Shown here: positions 1 to 8,639 of the stretch, in pieces
Layout: each line of letters starts with the position of its first letter
Numbering within the stretch: position 1 is the first letter of the stretch
Made by a program: the position numbers and the translations under genes
NCBI GenBank assembly: GCA_020445165.1
Contig: JAGRHE010000031.1
Coordinates: 1-19,427, forward strand
Length of the DNA: 19,427 nucleotides
Direction: 5' to 3'
DNA from: Gammaproteobacteria bacterium
GTDB taxonomy: Bacteria > Pseudomonadota > Gammaproteobacteria > Chromatiales > Sedimenticolaceae
Notes under the pieces: generated by a model
Database searches by the model: none
Told to the model about the DNA's origin: nothing
Seen by the model: the letters and a program-made list of their open reading frames with translations, nothing else

Positions 1-113
1 TGGATGTCGTGCGCGGCCAGGCGCTGGTCGAATTCGACCGACGCGGTGAAGGCTTCGACGAAGGCGTCGGTCGGTTCGGCGAAGCGGCCGGCCCAGAGTT
101 TCTTGTCGGACAT
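1..113 (-). CDS. argH: Argininosuccinate lyase, N-terminal fragment (runs off left edge)
   Basis: Only the first 37 codons are inside the window, read on the minus strand from an ATG at 113-111. The peptide begins [11 protein letters not shown] and continues with a [12 protein letters not shown] segment, which is the standard N-terminus of argininosuccinate lyase (the LW-GGRF-type opening and the DxRLAxxDI helix). The enzyme splits argininosuccinate into arginine and fumarate, the last step of arginine synthesis, in the cytoplasm. It is divergent from algZ across a 152 bp gap; the same argH/algZ-algR arrangement is known in Pseudomonas, which supports both calls. The catalytic residues lie outside the window. 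Confidence 0.93.
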   Translation of the reverse strand, partial: MSDKKLWAGRFAEPTDAFVEAFTASVEFDQRLAAHDI

Positions 114-145
114 CGGTAGTGGCACCCGGAGTAAACGAGCCGGTG

Positions 146-151
146 ATTATA
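146..151 (-). promoter_or_regulatory. Probable -10 element of the argH promoter
   Basis: On the minus strand this hexamer reads TATAAT, a perfect sigma-70 -10 match in an otherwise GC-rich stretch. It would place transcription start near position 139, giving a leader of about 26 nt before the argH ATG. No good -35 is seen at 16-18 bp spacing, so the call rests on the -10 and its position. Confidence 0.5.
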
Positions 152-253
152 CGGGTGGGCGCCCCGTTGTCTCGGGTGGCCGCGGCGCATCGGCCGTGTG
201 CGTCAATTCATTCCCCGGCCGGCCGCTAAAGAATCCGTGATCAACGGCTTACG

Positions 254-259
254 TATACT
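254..259 (+). promoter_or_regulatory. Probable -10 element just upstream of algZ
   Basis: TATACT matches the sigma-70 -10 consensus at 5 of 6 positions. It ends only 6 nt before the algZ ATG at 266, so the predicted transcription start falls on or next to the start codon. That would make a leaderless or near-leaderless mRNA. There is no clear -35 hexamer at normal spacing and no Shine-Dalgarno sequence before the ATG. Confidence 0.4.
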
Positions 260-265
260 GCCGGC

Positions 266-1300
266 ATGACAGACACCCCGCCGCGCGCCTTCCTGCCCAA
301 CTTTTGCGCCATCCGCATGCTGTTCGGCGTCGTGATCAGTGCCGAGCTGCTGGCCGTGGTGCTGACCCTGGGTGCCTTTCCGGCGCCGGGACAGTTCTGG
401 ACCGAGCTCAGCCTGCGTTCGCTGTACATCCAGTGGATCACGCTGTCGCTGGTGGCGATCTATTGTGGTCTGCGGGTACCGCTCGGGCGCCTGTCACATT
501 CACTGGCCGGCATCCTTGCCTGGCTGCTGGTCCTGCTGACCACGGCAGGGGTGTTCATGGCTGCAGAGTTGCTTGGATTACGTGGCGGGCGACCGCTGAT
601 CCCGACCCTGGTCCAGCATCTCGCCATCGCCGGAATCGTCGGCGCGGTATTGCTGCGCTACCTGTACGAGCAGCATCGGGAACGGCAACGCGAACTGGCC
701 GAGTCGCAGGCCCGGCTGCAGGCACTGCAGGCACGCATCCGGCCGCATTTTCTTTTCAACAGCATGAACACCATCGCCAGCCTGACCCGGGTCGATGCCG
801 ACCTGGCCGAACAGGTGGTCGAGGACCTGTCGGACCTGTTCCGGGCGACATTGTCGGATGCCCGGACACTGTCCACGCTTGGTCGCGAGATTGAGCTGGC
901 CGAAGGCTACCTGCGCATCGAGCAGCAGCGCCTCGGCGAACGCCTGCGCGTGAGCTGGGACCTGCCGGACCTGCCGCGCGAGGCGAAGATGCCGGCATTG
1001 CTGTTGCAGCCGCTGCTGGAAAATGCTGTCTACCACGGCATCGAGCCGGCCACCGGGGGCGGCGAGATCGGCATCAGCGGGCGTTTTCGCGGCGGGGTCT
1101 TGAACCTGGCCGTGCGCAACACGCTGCCGGCCGACGATGCGCGCACGCGGCGGTCCGGCAATCGCATGGCGCAGGAGAACGTTCGCCAGCGCCTGGATGC
1201 CGCGTTCGGTGAACGTGCCGGCATGGTGGTCGGCCGGGTCGACGACTGTTACCAGGTGCGGCTGCATTTTCCGGTGGATTCCCTCAAGGTGGACAGCTGA
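266..1300 (+). CDS. algZ: AlgZ/FimS-type membrane sensor histidine kinase (LytS family)
   Basis: This 344-residue protein is a two-component sensor of the His_kinase/LytS class. Residues 1-135 contain hydrophobic segments around 19-36, 54-70, 82-101 and 116-131, so the sensor is an integral membrane domain. A short coiled linker leads to the phosphoacceptor box RPHFLFNSMNTIASL with His161, then the ATPase N-box LLQPLLENAVYHGI at 246-259. The later glycine box is weak: it reads GNRMAQENVRQRL instead of a GxGxGL-type loop, in line with published reports that Pseudomonas AlgZ/FimS departs from classical kinases. The opening FLPNFC is typical of AlgZ. In-frame translation upstream meets a stop at 227-229 with no earlier start codon, so ATG 266 is the best start. 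The partner regulator follows 34 bp downstream. The signal sensed is unknown. Confidence 0.9.
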   Translation: MTDTPPRAFLPNFCAIRMLFGVVISAELLAVVLTLGAFPAPGQFWTELSLRSLYIQWITLSLVAIYCGLRVPLGRLSHSLAGILAWLLVLLTTAGVFMAAELLGLRGGRPLIPTLVQHLAIAGIVGAVLLRYLYEQHRERQRELAESQARLQALQARIRPHFLFNSMNTIASLTRVDADLAEQVVEDLSDLFRATLSDARTLSTLGREIELAEGYLRIEQQRLGERLRVSWDLPDLPREAKMPALLLQPLLENAVYHGIEPATGGGEIGISGRFRGGVLNLAVRNTLPADDARTRRSGNRMAQENVRQRLDAAFGERAGMVVGRVDDCYQVRLHFPVDSLKVDS

Positions 1301-1334
1301 TGGATTGCCGGCGCGACGCGACGGGGAGAATGGC

Positions 1335-2051
1335 ATGCGGGTGCTGATCGCGGACGACGAGGCGCCTGCGCGGGCGCGCCTGGCCGCACTGCTGGCGTCG
1401 GCCGGCGCCAGCTGCGAGGTGGTCGGGCAGGCGGCCAATGGCGCCGAGGTGTTGGCCATGTGTGCCGACACGGCGGTCGACCTGGTCCTGCTCGACATCC
1501 GGATGCCGGGCATGGACGGCATCGAGGCCGCGCTGACATTGGCTGCCCGTCCGGATCCACCGGCGGTGGTGTTCGTCACCGCCTACGACGAACATGCGCT
1601 GGCCGCGTTCGAGGCCAACGCGATCGACTACCTGCTCAAGCCGGTCCGGCCGGAACGCCTGCGCCGCGCCCTCGACAAGGCGCGGGCGCTGAGCCCGGAC
1701 CAGCAACTGGCGTTGGGCGGCGGCGGTTTCATAACCGTCAGCTACCGTGGCGGTCAGCAGCGCATCCCGGCCGACGAGGTGATCTTTCTGCGTGCCGACA
1801 GCAAGTACGTCGAGGTCTGGCATACCGAAGGCATGGCCCTGACCGAGGAATCGCTGCGCGCCATCGAGGAACGCCTCAGTGGCAGGTTCCTGCGCGTGAA
1901 TCGTAACGCCCTGGTGGTCGCCGACCGCGTGCGCGGCATTGCCCGTGGTGCCGGCGGCGAATCACGCCTGAGCCTGGCCGGCTGCGACGAGACGGTCGAG
2001 GTCAGTCGGCGCCACCTCGCCGGCGTGCGCCGCCTGTTGCGCGGCGATTGA
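1335..2051 (+). CDS. algR: AlgR-type LytTR response regulator
   Basis: The protein has 238 residues: a receiver domain (1-118) and a LytTR DNA-binding domain (about 132-238). The receiver has the acidic pair Asp7/Asp8, phosphoacceptor Asp54 in LVLLDIRMPGMDG, Thr82 and Lys102 in the LLKPV motif. The LytTR part shows IPADEVIFLRADSKYVEV and the FLRVNRNALV segment typical of the fold. The reading frame is open far upstream, but ATG 1335 is preceded by a strong Shine-Dalgarno (GGGGAGA, 1323-1329) and starts exactly at the receiver's first strand. It sits directly after algZ, its presumed kinase. In Pseudomonas AlgR controls alginate and type IV pili; whether that holds here cannot be told from this window. 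Confidence 0.92.
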   Translation: MRVLIADDEAPARARLAALLASAGASCEVVGQAANGAEVLAMCADTAVDLVLLDIRMPGMDGIEAALTLAARPDPPAVVFVTAYDEHALAAFEANAIDYLLKPVRPERLRRALDKARALSPDQQLALGGGGFITVSYRGGQQRIPADEVIFLRADSKYVEVWHTEGMALTEESLRAIEERLSGRFLRVNRNALVVADRVRGIARGAGGESRLSLAGCDETVEVSRRHLAGVRRLLRGD

Positions 2052-2060
2052 CAGTTCGAC

Positions 2061-2082
2061 CCTGCCGCATCCGCGGGTCAGG
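2061..2082 (+). terminator. Weak hairpin after algR
   Basis: CCTGCCGC pairs with GCGG and CAGG across an ATCC loop, with a two-base GT bulge, 9 bp after the algR stop. No T tract follows, so intrinsic termination is doubtful. It may only be a GC-rich fold. Confidence 0.25.
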
Positions 2083-2173
2083 CTGGCACCGGTTCGCCTT
2101 GATCCTGCTCATGTACGCGGCGTCGATGTCCTGGCAAAAAGTGCGGCCCATGCCTGCCGGATCGGTGAGGCGT

Positions 2174-2179
2174 TAGAAT
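2174..2179 (+). promoter_or_regulatory. Possible -10 element of the hemB promoter
   Basis: TAGAAT (5 of 6 to the sigma-70 -10) lies 31 bp before the hemB ATG, predicting a leader of roughly 24 nt. The -35 position (around 2151) has no convincing match. The 159 bp gap between algR and hemB suggests hemB has its own promoter. Confidence 0.35.
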
Positions 2180-2186
2180 GCACTGA

Positions 2187-3798
<1,612 letters not shown>

Positions 3799-3804
3799 AT
3801 CGAC

Positions 3805-6555
3805 TCAGCTGGATCGCTTGATCGGAATCACGTCGCCGCTCTGCGGCAGCAGCGCACCGGGTGCCGGCTTGGCCAGGTGGTAGCCCTGACCGTAGTCGAT
3901 CCCCATGGCGGTCAACAACTCGCAGGTCTGCACATCCTCGATGGCCTCGGCAATGGTCTGCATGCCGAGCACGCCGCCGATGCGTTTGATCGTGTCGACC
4001 ATCGCCTTGTCGACCGGGTCGGCGAGAATGTCGCGTACGAATTCGCCGTCGATCTTGAGGAAATCCACCGGTAGTTTCTTAAGGTAGGCGAAAGAGCTGA
4101 GACCGGTGCCGAAGTCATCCAGTGCAAACAGGAAACCGCGCCGGCGCAGCTGGTCCATCAGCTTGAGTGCGCGCTCCATGTTGGCGATGACGCTGGTCTC
4201 GGTGATCTCGAAACAGATCTTGTGCGGCTCGACGGCATATTGCTGTTCGAGACGTTGGATGGCCTGCTCGAGGTCAGGGTGGTCGAGCGACTGTCCGGAC
4301 AGGTTGATGGTGAAGATGCGAGGATCGTTGGGCCGCTGCCGCCACAGTTCGGCCAGCTGGCGGAATGCGGCACCGATGACCCACAGGTCGAGGTCGAACA
4401 TCAGGTTGAAGCGCTCGGCCGCCGGGATGAACGTCATCGGAGGCACGACCCGGCCATCGTCTCCCAGCATGCGCACCAGCAGTTCGCACATCGGTGGATT
4501 GTTGCTGCTGTCGCCGGCCAACGGAAAGATCGGCTGCCCGTAGAGCACCAGCTCATCGTTGTCGATCGCCTCACGCAGCTTGTGCAGCCACTGCATGTCG
4601 CCGCTGCGCCGGGCCAGCATCTGGTCGTCCGGCTGGTAGAAGTGGACCCGGTTGCGGCCCTGGTCCTTGGCCACGTAGCAGGCTGCGTCGGCGGCGCGCA
4701 GGACTTCGTCCAGGCTGCCGCTGTCGCAGGTGATGGCGACCACGCCGATGCTGAGACTGATGCGGAAGGTGCGGTCCTCCCAGTGCAGCCGCAGTCCCTT
4801 GATCTCGTGCCGCAGTACCTCGGCAACCTCGAGTGCCCGGTTCACGTCGCAATCGCGCAGCAGCACGCCGAATTCGTCGCCGCCCAGGCGCGCGAGGCGG
4901 TCGAGGCGGCGGATGTTCTCACCCAGGTGACTTGCCACCTGCTTGAGCAGCTGATCACCACCGACATGGCCGCAGCTGTCGTTGATGGCCTTGAACTGAT
5001 CGACGTCGATGTACATCAGCACGTGGCGGCTGGCCGATGACCGCGCATCTTCCACCACGGCGGCCAGTTCGCGTTCGAACTGGCGCCGGTTGATCAGCCG
5101 TGTCAGCGGATCGTGGGTCGCCTGGAAGGCCATTTCGCGCAACAGGTTCCGTTCGCGGCTGACGTCACGGATGATCAGTGCCGCGCCGGTGAAGTTGCCG
5201 TCACTGTCGCGGATGGCCGCAGCGTTTTCGACCACGGCGACCGTGGCACCATCGCTGCGCACCATGATGGCCGCGGCCTCGGACTCGTCGTGGTCGCGAA
5301 GCGCACGCGCGATCGGGTCGGGCAGGGCCTCGCCGTCGCTCTCGGAGACCAGGGAAAAGATCTCGTTCAGGTGACGGCCGGTGGCGTCGGCGGCATTCCA
5401 GCCGGTCAGCTTTTCCGACGCCGGGTTCATGAAGTCGACCACGCCGGTCGGGTCGGTCGTGATGACCGCCTCGCCAATCGATTGCAGTGTCACCTGGGCG
5501 CGTTCCTTCTCCTGGAACAGCTGCTCTTTAGCCTCGTCGGCCGCCTCGGCCGCGCGCGTGCGCGTGACGAAGACCGCGACCGCGGCCAGGTACAGGCCAA
5601 ACAGGGTAGACACCAGTGCGATCCAGTTGCCCGGGTGCAGGGCGTCGCTGCCGACCGTTGCTGTGACCTCGATCCTGAAGCGTTCACTGCCATGGGCGAC
5701 TTCGAATGTGTCGCGCTGGTGTGGCAGGAGCCGGGGCAGGATCTCGTCGCTGGCAGCAATCGGATGGTTGTAGAGCTCTGTGCCCGCGTGTTTCGAGCCA
5801 CCGCCGGCCAGGCTGATGCCAAGCGTGGGATGGGTCTGGACGACATCGGAGAAGAAAGCGCCGGTGTCGATCAGCAGGGCATAGGCCCCCTGGGCCTGCG
5901 CCGCGCGTTCGACCGCCGTATCGGGTACGAAGAATCCCTTGTACACGGCCTTGAACAGCACGAAGCCGCCGCCCGCCAGCGGGGTTGCGGTGGCCGAGGA
6001 GATATCGCCGCTGCTGATCGCGCGCCCGAGTGCGTCGCGCAGTTCGGGGCTGGAGTAGGCGTCGAGTCCGAGAAACCGCGCCAGGCCCGGATCGAGTGGC
6101 TCGATCGCATTGAGCACCATGTGGCTGGACTGGCGGGCTCCCGGGTCCAATCGGGTGACGCTTGGTGCCGGTGAGATGCGGAAGCTGGGGAAGCCGGCCA
6201 GCTGCATGCCGCGTTCGTATGCCGTCTTTTCCTCGGTCGGGACCAGGTGCAGCTGCATCACGGCACGCACGTACGGGTGACTGCGTTCGATTTCCTGAGC
6301 GAACGCGGACAGTTCCTGTGGCGACAAGCGGGTCATGGCCTGATGCATGCCGCTGAGCGAGCGCAGCGTGGCGGTCAGGTTGTCCAGGCGCCGGGTCAGG
6401 CTGTTGCTGATCTGCTGGCTGAGCATGGCGAAGTCCTGGTCGGACTTGCGGATATCCTTGTGGACCGCCATCGCGACCGCTACCAGCAGTACCAGGATAC
6501 CGAGCAGGACAATGGTGGTCGTGCGGCCGCGTATGCCTGTGACTGATGTCATCAT
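3805..6555 (-). CDS. Membrane CHASE-PAS-GGDEF-EAL c-di-GMP turnover protein
   Basis: The product has 916 residues. TM1 lies at about 13-31 and TM2 at 310-331, bracketing a periplasmic CHASE-like domain (about 45-300, with the FAQEIERSHPYVRAV and AYERGMQLAGFPSFRI blocks). A PAS domain (350-470), GGDEF (475-640) and EAL (655-905) follow in the cytoplasm. The cyclase motif GGDEF is intact at 558-562, with an inhibitory RxxD site (Arg549-Asp552) exactly five residues upstream. The phosphodiesterase domain keeps its expected catalytic residues: Glu691 (written ELL), Asn751, Glu783, Asp813/Asp814, Lys834, Glu870 and Gln890, and loop 6 is normal (DDFGTGLSS). Both activities look possible. It starts 10 bp after the stop of the substrate-binding-like gene, so the periplasmic protein probably feeds a signal to the CHASE domain. 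ATG 6555 is followed directly by a second ATG. Confidence 0.9.
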   Translation of the reverse strand: MMTSVTGIRGRTTTIVLLGILVLLVAVAMAVHKDIRKSDQDFAMLSQQISNSLTRRLDNLTATLRSLSGMHQAMTRLSPQELSAFAQEIERSHPYVRAVMQLHLVPTEEKTAYERGMQLAGFPSFRISPAPSVTRLDPGARQSSHMVLNAIEPLDPGLARFLGLDAYSSPELRDALGRAISSGDISSATATPLAGGGFVLFKAVYKGFFVPDTAVERAAQAQGAYALLIDTGAFFSDVVQTHPTLGISLAGGGSKHAGTELYNHPIAASDEILPRLLPHQRDTFEVAHGSERFRIEVTATVGSDALHPGNWIALVSTLFGLYLAAVAVFVTRTRAAEAADEAKEQLFQEKERAQVTLQSIGEAVITTDPTGVVDFMNPASEKLTGWNAADATGRHLNEIFSLVSESDGEALPDPIARALRDHDESEAAAIMVRSDGATVAVVENAAAIRDSDGNFTGAALIIRDVSRERNLLREMAFQATHDPLTRLINRRQFERELAAVVEDARSSASRHVLMYIDVDQFKAINDSCGHVGGDQLLKQVASHLGENIRRLDRLARLGGDEFGVLLRDCDVNRALEVAEVLRHEIKGLRLHWEDRTFRISLSIGVVAITCDSGSLDEVLRAADAACYVAKDQGRNRVHFYQPDDQMLARRSGDMQWLHKLREAIDNDELVLYGQPIFPLAGDSSNNPPMCELLVRMLGDDGRVVPPMTFIPAAERFNLMFDLDLWVIGAAFRQLAELWRQRPNDPRIFTINLSGQSLDHPDLEQAIQRLEQQYAVEPHKICFEITETSVIANMERALKLMDQLRRRGFLFALDDFGTGLSSFAYLKKLPVDFLKIDGEFVRDILADPVDKAMVDTIKRIGGVLGMQTIAEAIEDVQTCELLTAMGIDYGQGYHLAKPAPGALLPQSGDVIPIKRSS

Positions 6556-6565
6556 GCGCCGTCGA

Positions 6566-7546
6566 CTACCTGTACCGTTTGCCTTTGCTGGTCAGTCGCT
6601 CCGGCAGATCGATGCCGGCGGTGTCAACCAGCGCCATGTTGAGGTACAGATCCCACTTGCGGTTGGCGATCACCGGAATGCTGCCGGGTTCGATGCCATC
6701 GAGGATCTGCAGCGCGACCAGGCCGGCCCATTCTCCCTGCTCTTCGGGCACCTTGGTCATGCCGAGCATGGTCACCGGCATCATCCACTCGTGACTGGTC
6801 ACGCTGAGTTTCCGGGTCAGGGACAGGACCGCTCGGACCGCGGCATCCTCGTTCCAGTCTCCGATCCCGGCGTTGCTGCCGATCACGACGAAATCGTAGG
6901 ACTGGCCGCGCTCGTACGCGCTGATCCAGGACGCGAGGCTGGCGGCGAACTGGGTTTCGTATTCCAGCCCGAGCGCACTGGCTGCATCGCCGATGCGGGC
7001 CGCATTCTTACGCTCGGTGACGGTGTTCGCACCGATGTAAAGCACCTTTCTGGCCTGCGGCACCAGGCTGCGTGCCTGCTCGATCATCGCCTGCACCGGC
7101 GCAACCTCGATCATGCCGGTGACGTTACGGTACGGAAAGCCGTATTCCTTGACAGTCCAGTTGACCCCGCAGAACACGATCGGCAGGTCGGAATCGCGAT
7201 AGTAGGGAACGATCAGGTGGCGAGCGGCGTGGTCGTCGGCCGTAATGACGACATCCGGCTGCCAGCTGTCGATCAGCTGTTTGGCCTGCTGTGCCGCCTG
7301 CATGATCTGTTCCGGTTGCTTGCGGCGCTTGGTGTCCATATCGAACTGGCGCAACTCGCAGCGACCGTCGAGGGTCTGGCGCAGTCCCCGTTCGACACCG
7401 TCGGACCAGGCGTAACCCTGATGGTATGACGACACGAACAGGCACTTCGGCAAAGCCTGGACTACGCCTGCCGCCAGCAACAGGGCTGCCGCCAGCAGCA
7501 ACGGCGGGCACATTCGGCAGGTTCTTTTTGCTGGCGTCAGAGGCAT
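6566..7546 (-). CDS. Orphan periplasmic substrate-binding-like protein (PF04392 type)
   Basis: This 326-residue protein has a basic N-terminus, a hydrophobic stretch (about 15-29) and a likely signal-peptidase site after VQA near residue 31, so it should be periplasmic. The mature part looks like the ABC_sub_bind family (type I periplasmic-binding fold): PKCLFVSSYHQGYAWSDGV at the start, then QPDVVITADDHAARHLI, LPIVFCGVNW and KVLYIGANTVTERKN segments. Several such proteins are annotated as transporter subunits, but no permease or ATPase gene is near. Instead a CHASE-PAS-GGDEF-EAL gene starts 10 bp downstream on the same strand. I infer a ligand sensor acting on that cyclase/phosphodiesterase, comparable in layout to NspS-MbaA of Vibrio. 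Met12 is an alternative start with a shorter signal peptide. Neither start has a strong ribosome site. Confidence 0.8.
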   Translation of the reverse strand: MPLTPAKRTCRMCPPLLLAAALLLAAGVVQALPKCLFVSSYHQGYAWSDGVERGLRQTLDGRCELRQFDMDTKRRKQPEQIMQAAQQAKQLIDSWQPDVVITADDHAARHLIVPYYRDSDLPIVFCGVNWTVKEYGFPYRNVTGMIEVAPVQAMIEQARSLVPQARKVLYIGANTVTERKNAARIGDAASALGLEYETQFAASLASWISAYERGQSYDFVVIGSNAGIGDWNEDAAVRAVLSLTRKLSVTSHEWMMPVTMLGMTKVPEEQGEWAGLVALQILDGIEPGSIPVIANRKWDLYLNMALVDTAGIDLPERLTSKGKRYR

Positions 7547-7783
7547 GGGGTTCTGAGTCGACAGTGGACGGAGGCTAGGGTGGGAATCGGCCGTTCCGTT
7601 ATTTTCTAAACAGTTTCCGGTGGCTGGAGTCTACATCAGCCAGGCGCTCACGGTGTGACAGCGCGGGTTCACGGATGTCAAGGTCAGCCACGGCCACCGT
7701 CTGCCACAGCGCGTGGCGGGTCTGGCATGCGCGGGACGCAGGCGTACAATGCCATTGTCGCGCCAACAGCACCCCAGAAGGCC
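7547..7783. other. Divergent intergenic region (substrate-binding gene / aroE)
   Basis: This is the largest gap in the window, at 237 bp. It holds the aroE promoter on the right. On the left is an AT-richer patch around 7593-7612 that could carry the promoter of the minus-strand operon; reading leftward it contains TAGAAA with a TAGACT 19 bp upstream, both imperfect. I see no RNA gene and no clear operator. Confidence 0.5.
7722..7750 (+). promoter_or_regulatory. Sigma-70 promoter of aroE
   Basis: CTGGCA (4 of 6 to the -35) at 7722-7727 and TACAAT (5 of 6 to the -10) at 7745-7750 are separated by exactly 17 bp. Transcription would start near 7757, giving a leader of about 27 nt to the aroE ATG. 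Confidence 0.55.
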
Positions 7784-8608
7784 ATGACTGACCGCTACGC
7801 CGTGATCGGCAACCCGATCGCCCATTCCAAGTCACCACAGATCCACGCGGCCTTCGCCCGGCAGACCGGCGAGGATATCGAATACGGTCGATTGCTCGGT
7901 GATCTCGAAGAGTTCGCCGCAGATGTCGACCAGTTTCGCGAAGAAGGCGGGCGGGGGCTCAACGTGACCGTGCCCTTCAAGGAGCGCGCCTTCCGCTATG
8001 CCGATCGGCTCAGCGAGCGGGCGCGCGCCGCCGGTGCGGTTAACACCCTGAGCTTCGATGACCTGGGGGCCTATGGTGACAATACCGACGGGGCCGGCCT
8101 GGTCCGCGACCTGGGCTGCAATCACCGCTTCGATTTCGGCGGCGCGCGGGTGCTGCTGCTCGGTGCCGGCGGTGCCGTGCGCGGCGTACTGCGGCCGTTG
8201 CTCGATGAGCGGCCGGGGCAGCTGGTCATCGCCAATCGCACGGCCGACAAGGCGCTTGCACTGGCCGCTGCCGCGGCAGCCGACGCGCCCCCCGGAGCAC
8301 TGCTCGGCTGTGGCCTGGACGAGCTGAAGGGGCGTCGCTTCGACCTGATAATCAACGGTACCGCTGCCGGTCTCAGTGCCCAGGTGCCGGCGATTCCGGA
8401 CGACTGCCTGGGCGAAGGCGGCTGGACCTACGACATGTTGTACTCGACCGAGCCGACGGCGTTCGTCAGCTGGGGGCAGCAGCATGGCGCCGCGCGCGCC
8501 CTGGATGGTCTGGGCATGCTCGTCGAGCAGGCCGCCGAAGCCTTTCACCTGTGGCGTGGGGTCATGCCCGACACCGCGCCCGTCATAGCCGATTTGCGAC
8601 GCGCCTGA
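7784..8608 (+). CDS. aroE: Shikimate dehydrogenase (NADP+)
   Basis: This 274-residue enzyme reduces 3-dehydroshikimate to shikimate in aromatic amino acid synthesis. Substrate-site motifs are present: NPIAHSKSP at 10-18, catalytic Lys67 in NVTVPFKE, and the catalytic aspartate Asp102 in GDNTDGAG. The cofactor loop GAGGAVRG is at 127-134, and NRT at 151-153 indicates NADP specificity. The length matches the family. The frame is open upstream to 7655, but ATG 7784 is chosen because YAVIGNPI must lie near the N-terminus, because an AGAAGG ribosome site precedes it, and because a good promoter lies between. A lipoprotein gene begins 31 bp after the stop. Confidence 0.96.
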   Translation: MTDRYAVIGNPIAHSKSPQIHAAFARQTGEDIEYGRLLGDLEEFAADVDQFREEGGRGLNVTVPFKERAFRYADRLSERARAAGAVNTLSFDDLGAYGDNTDGAGLVRDLGCNHRFDFGGARVLLLGAGGAVRGVLRPLLDERPGQLVIANRTADKALALAAAAAADAPPGALLGCGLDELKGRRFDLIINGTAAGLSAQVPAIPDDCLGEGGWTYDMLYSTEPTAFVSWGQQHGAARALDGLGMLVEQAAEAFHLWRGVMPDTAPVIADLRRA

Positions 8609-8639
8609 GCCGCGTATGCACTGCCGAGGAGTGATCCGA

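Noticed and set aside
4..240. 78-codon plus-strand frame at the left edge
   Set aside because: Its first half is antisense to the argH start, and the remainder lies in the divergent promoter region.
1137..1334. Open-frame extension upstream of algR
   Set aside because: It overlaps the end of algZ in another frame; ATG 1335 has a strong ribosome site and starts at the receiver domain.
2131..2147. Possible sigma-54 promoter (TGGCA element) upstream of hemB
   Set aside because: The matching TTGCA-type -12 element is missing at the required spacing.
6347..7429. 360-codon plus-strand frame over the substrate-binding-like gene
   Set aside because: Overlaps two well-supported minus-strand genes and their junction; no domain or ribosome site supports it.
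7654..7672. CRP-like site TGTGA...TCAC upstream of aroE
   Set aside because: The half-sites are 10 bp apart instead of 6 and the second half is degenerate.
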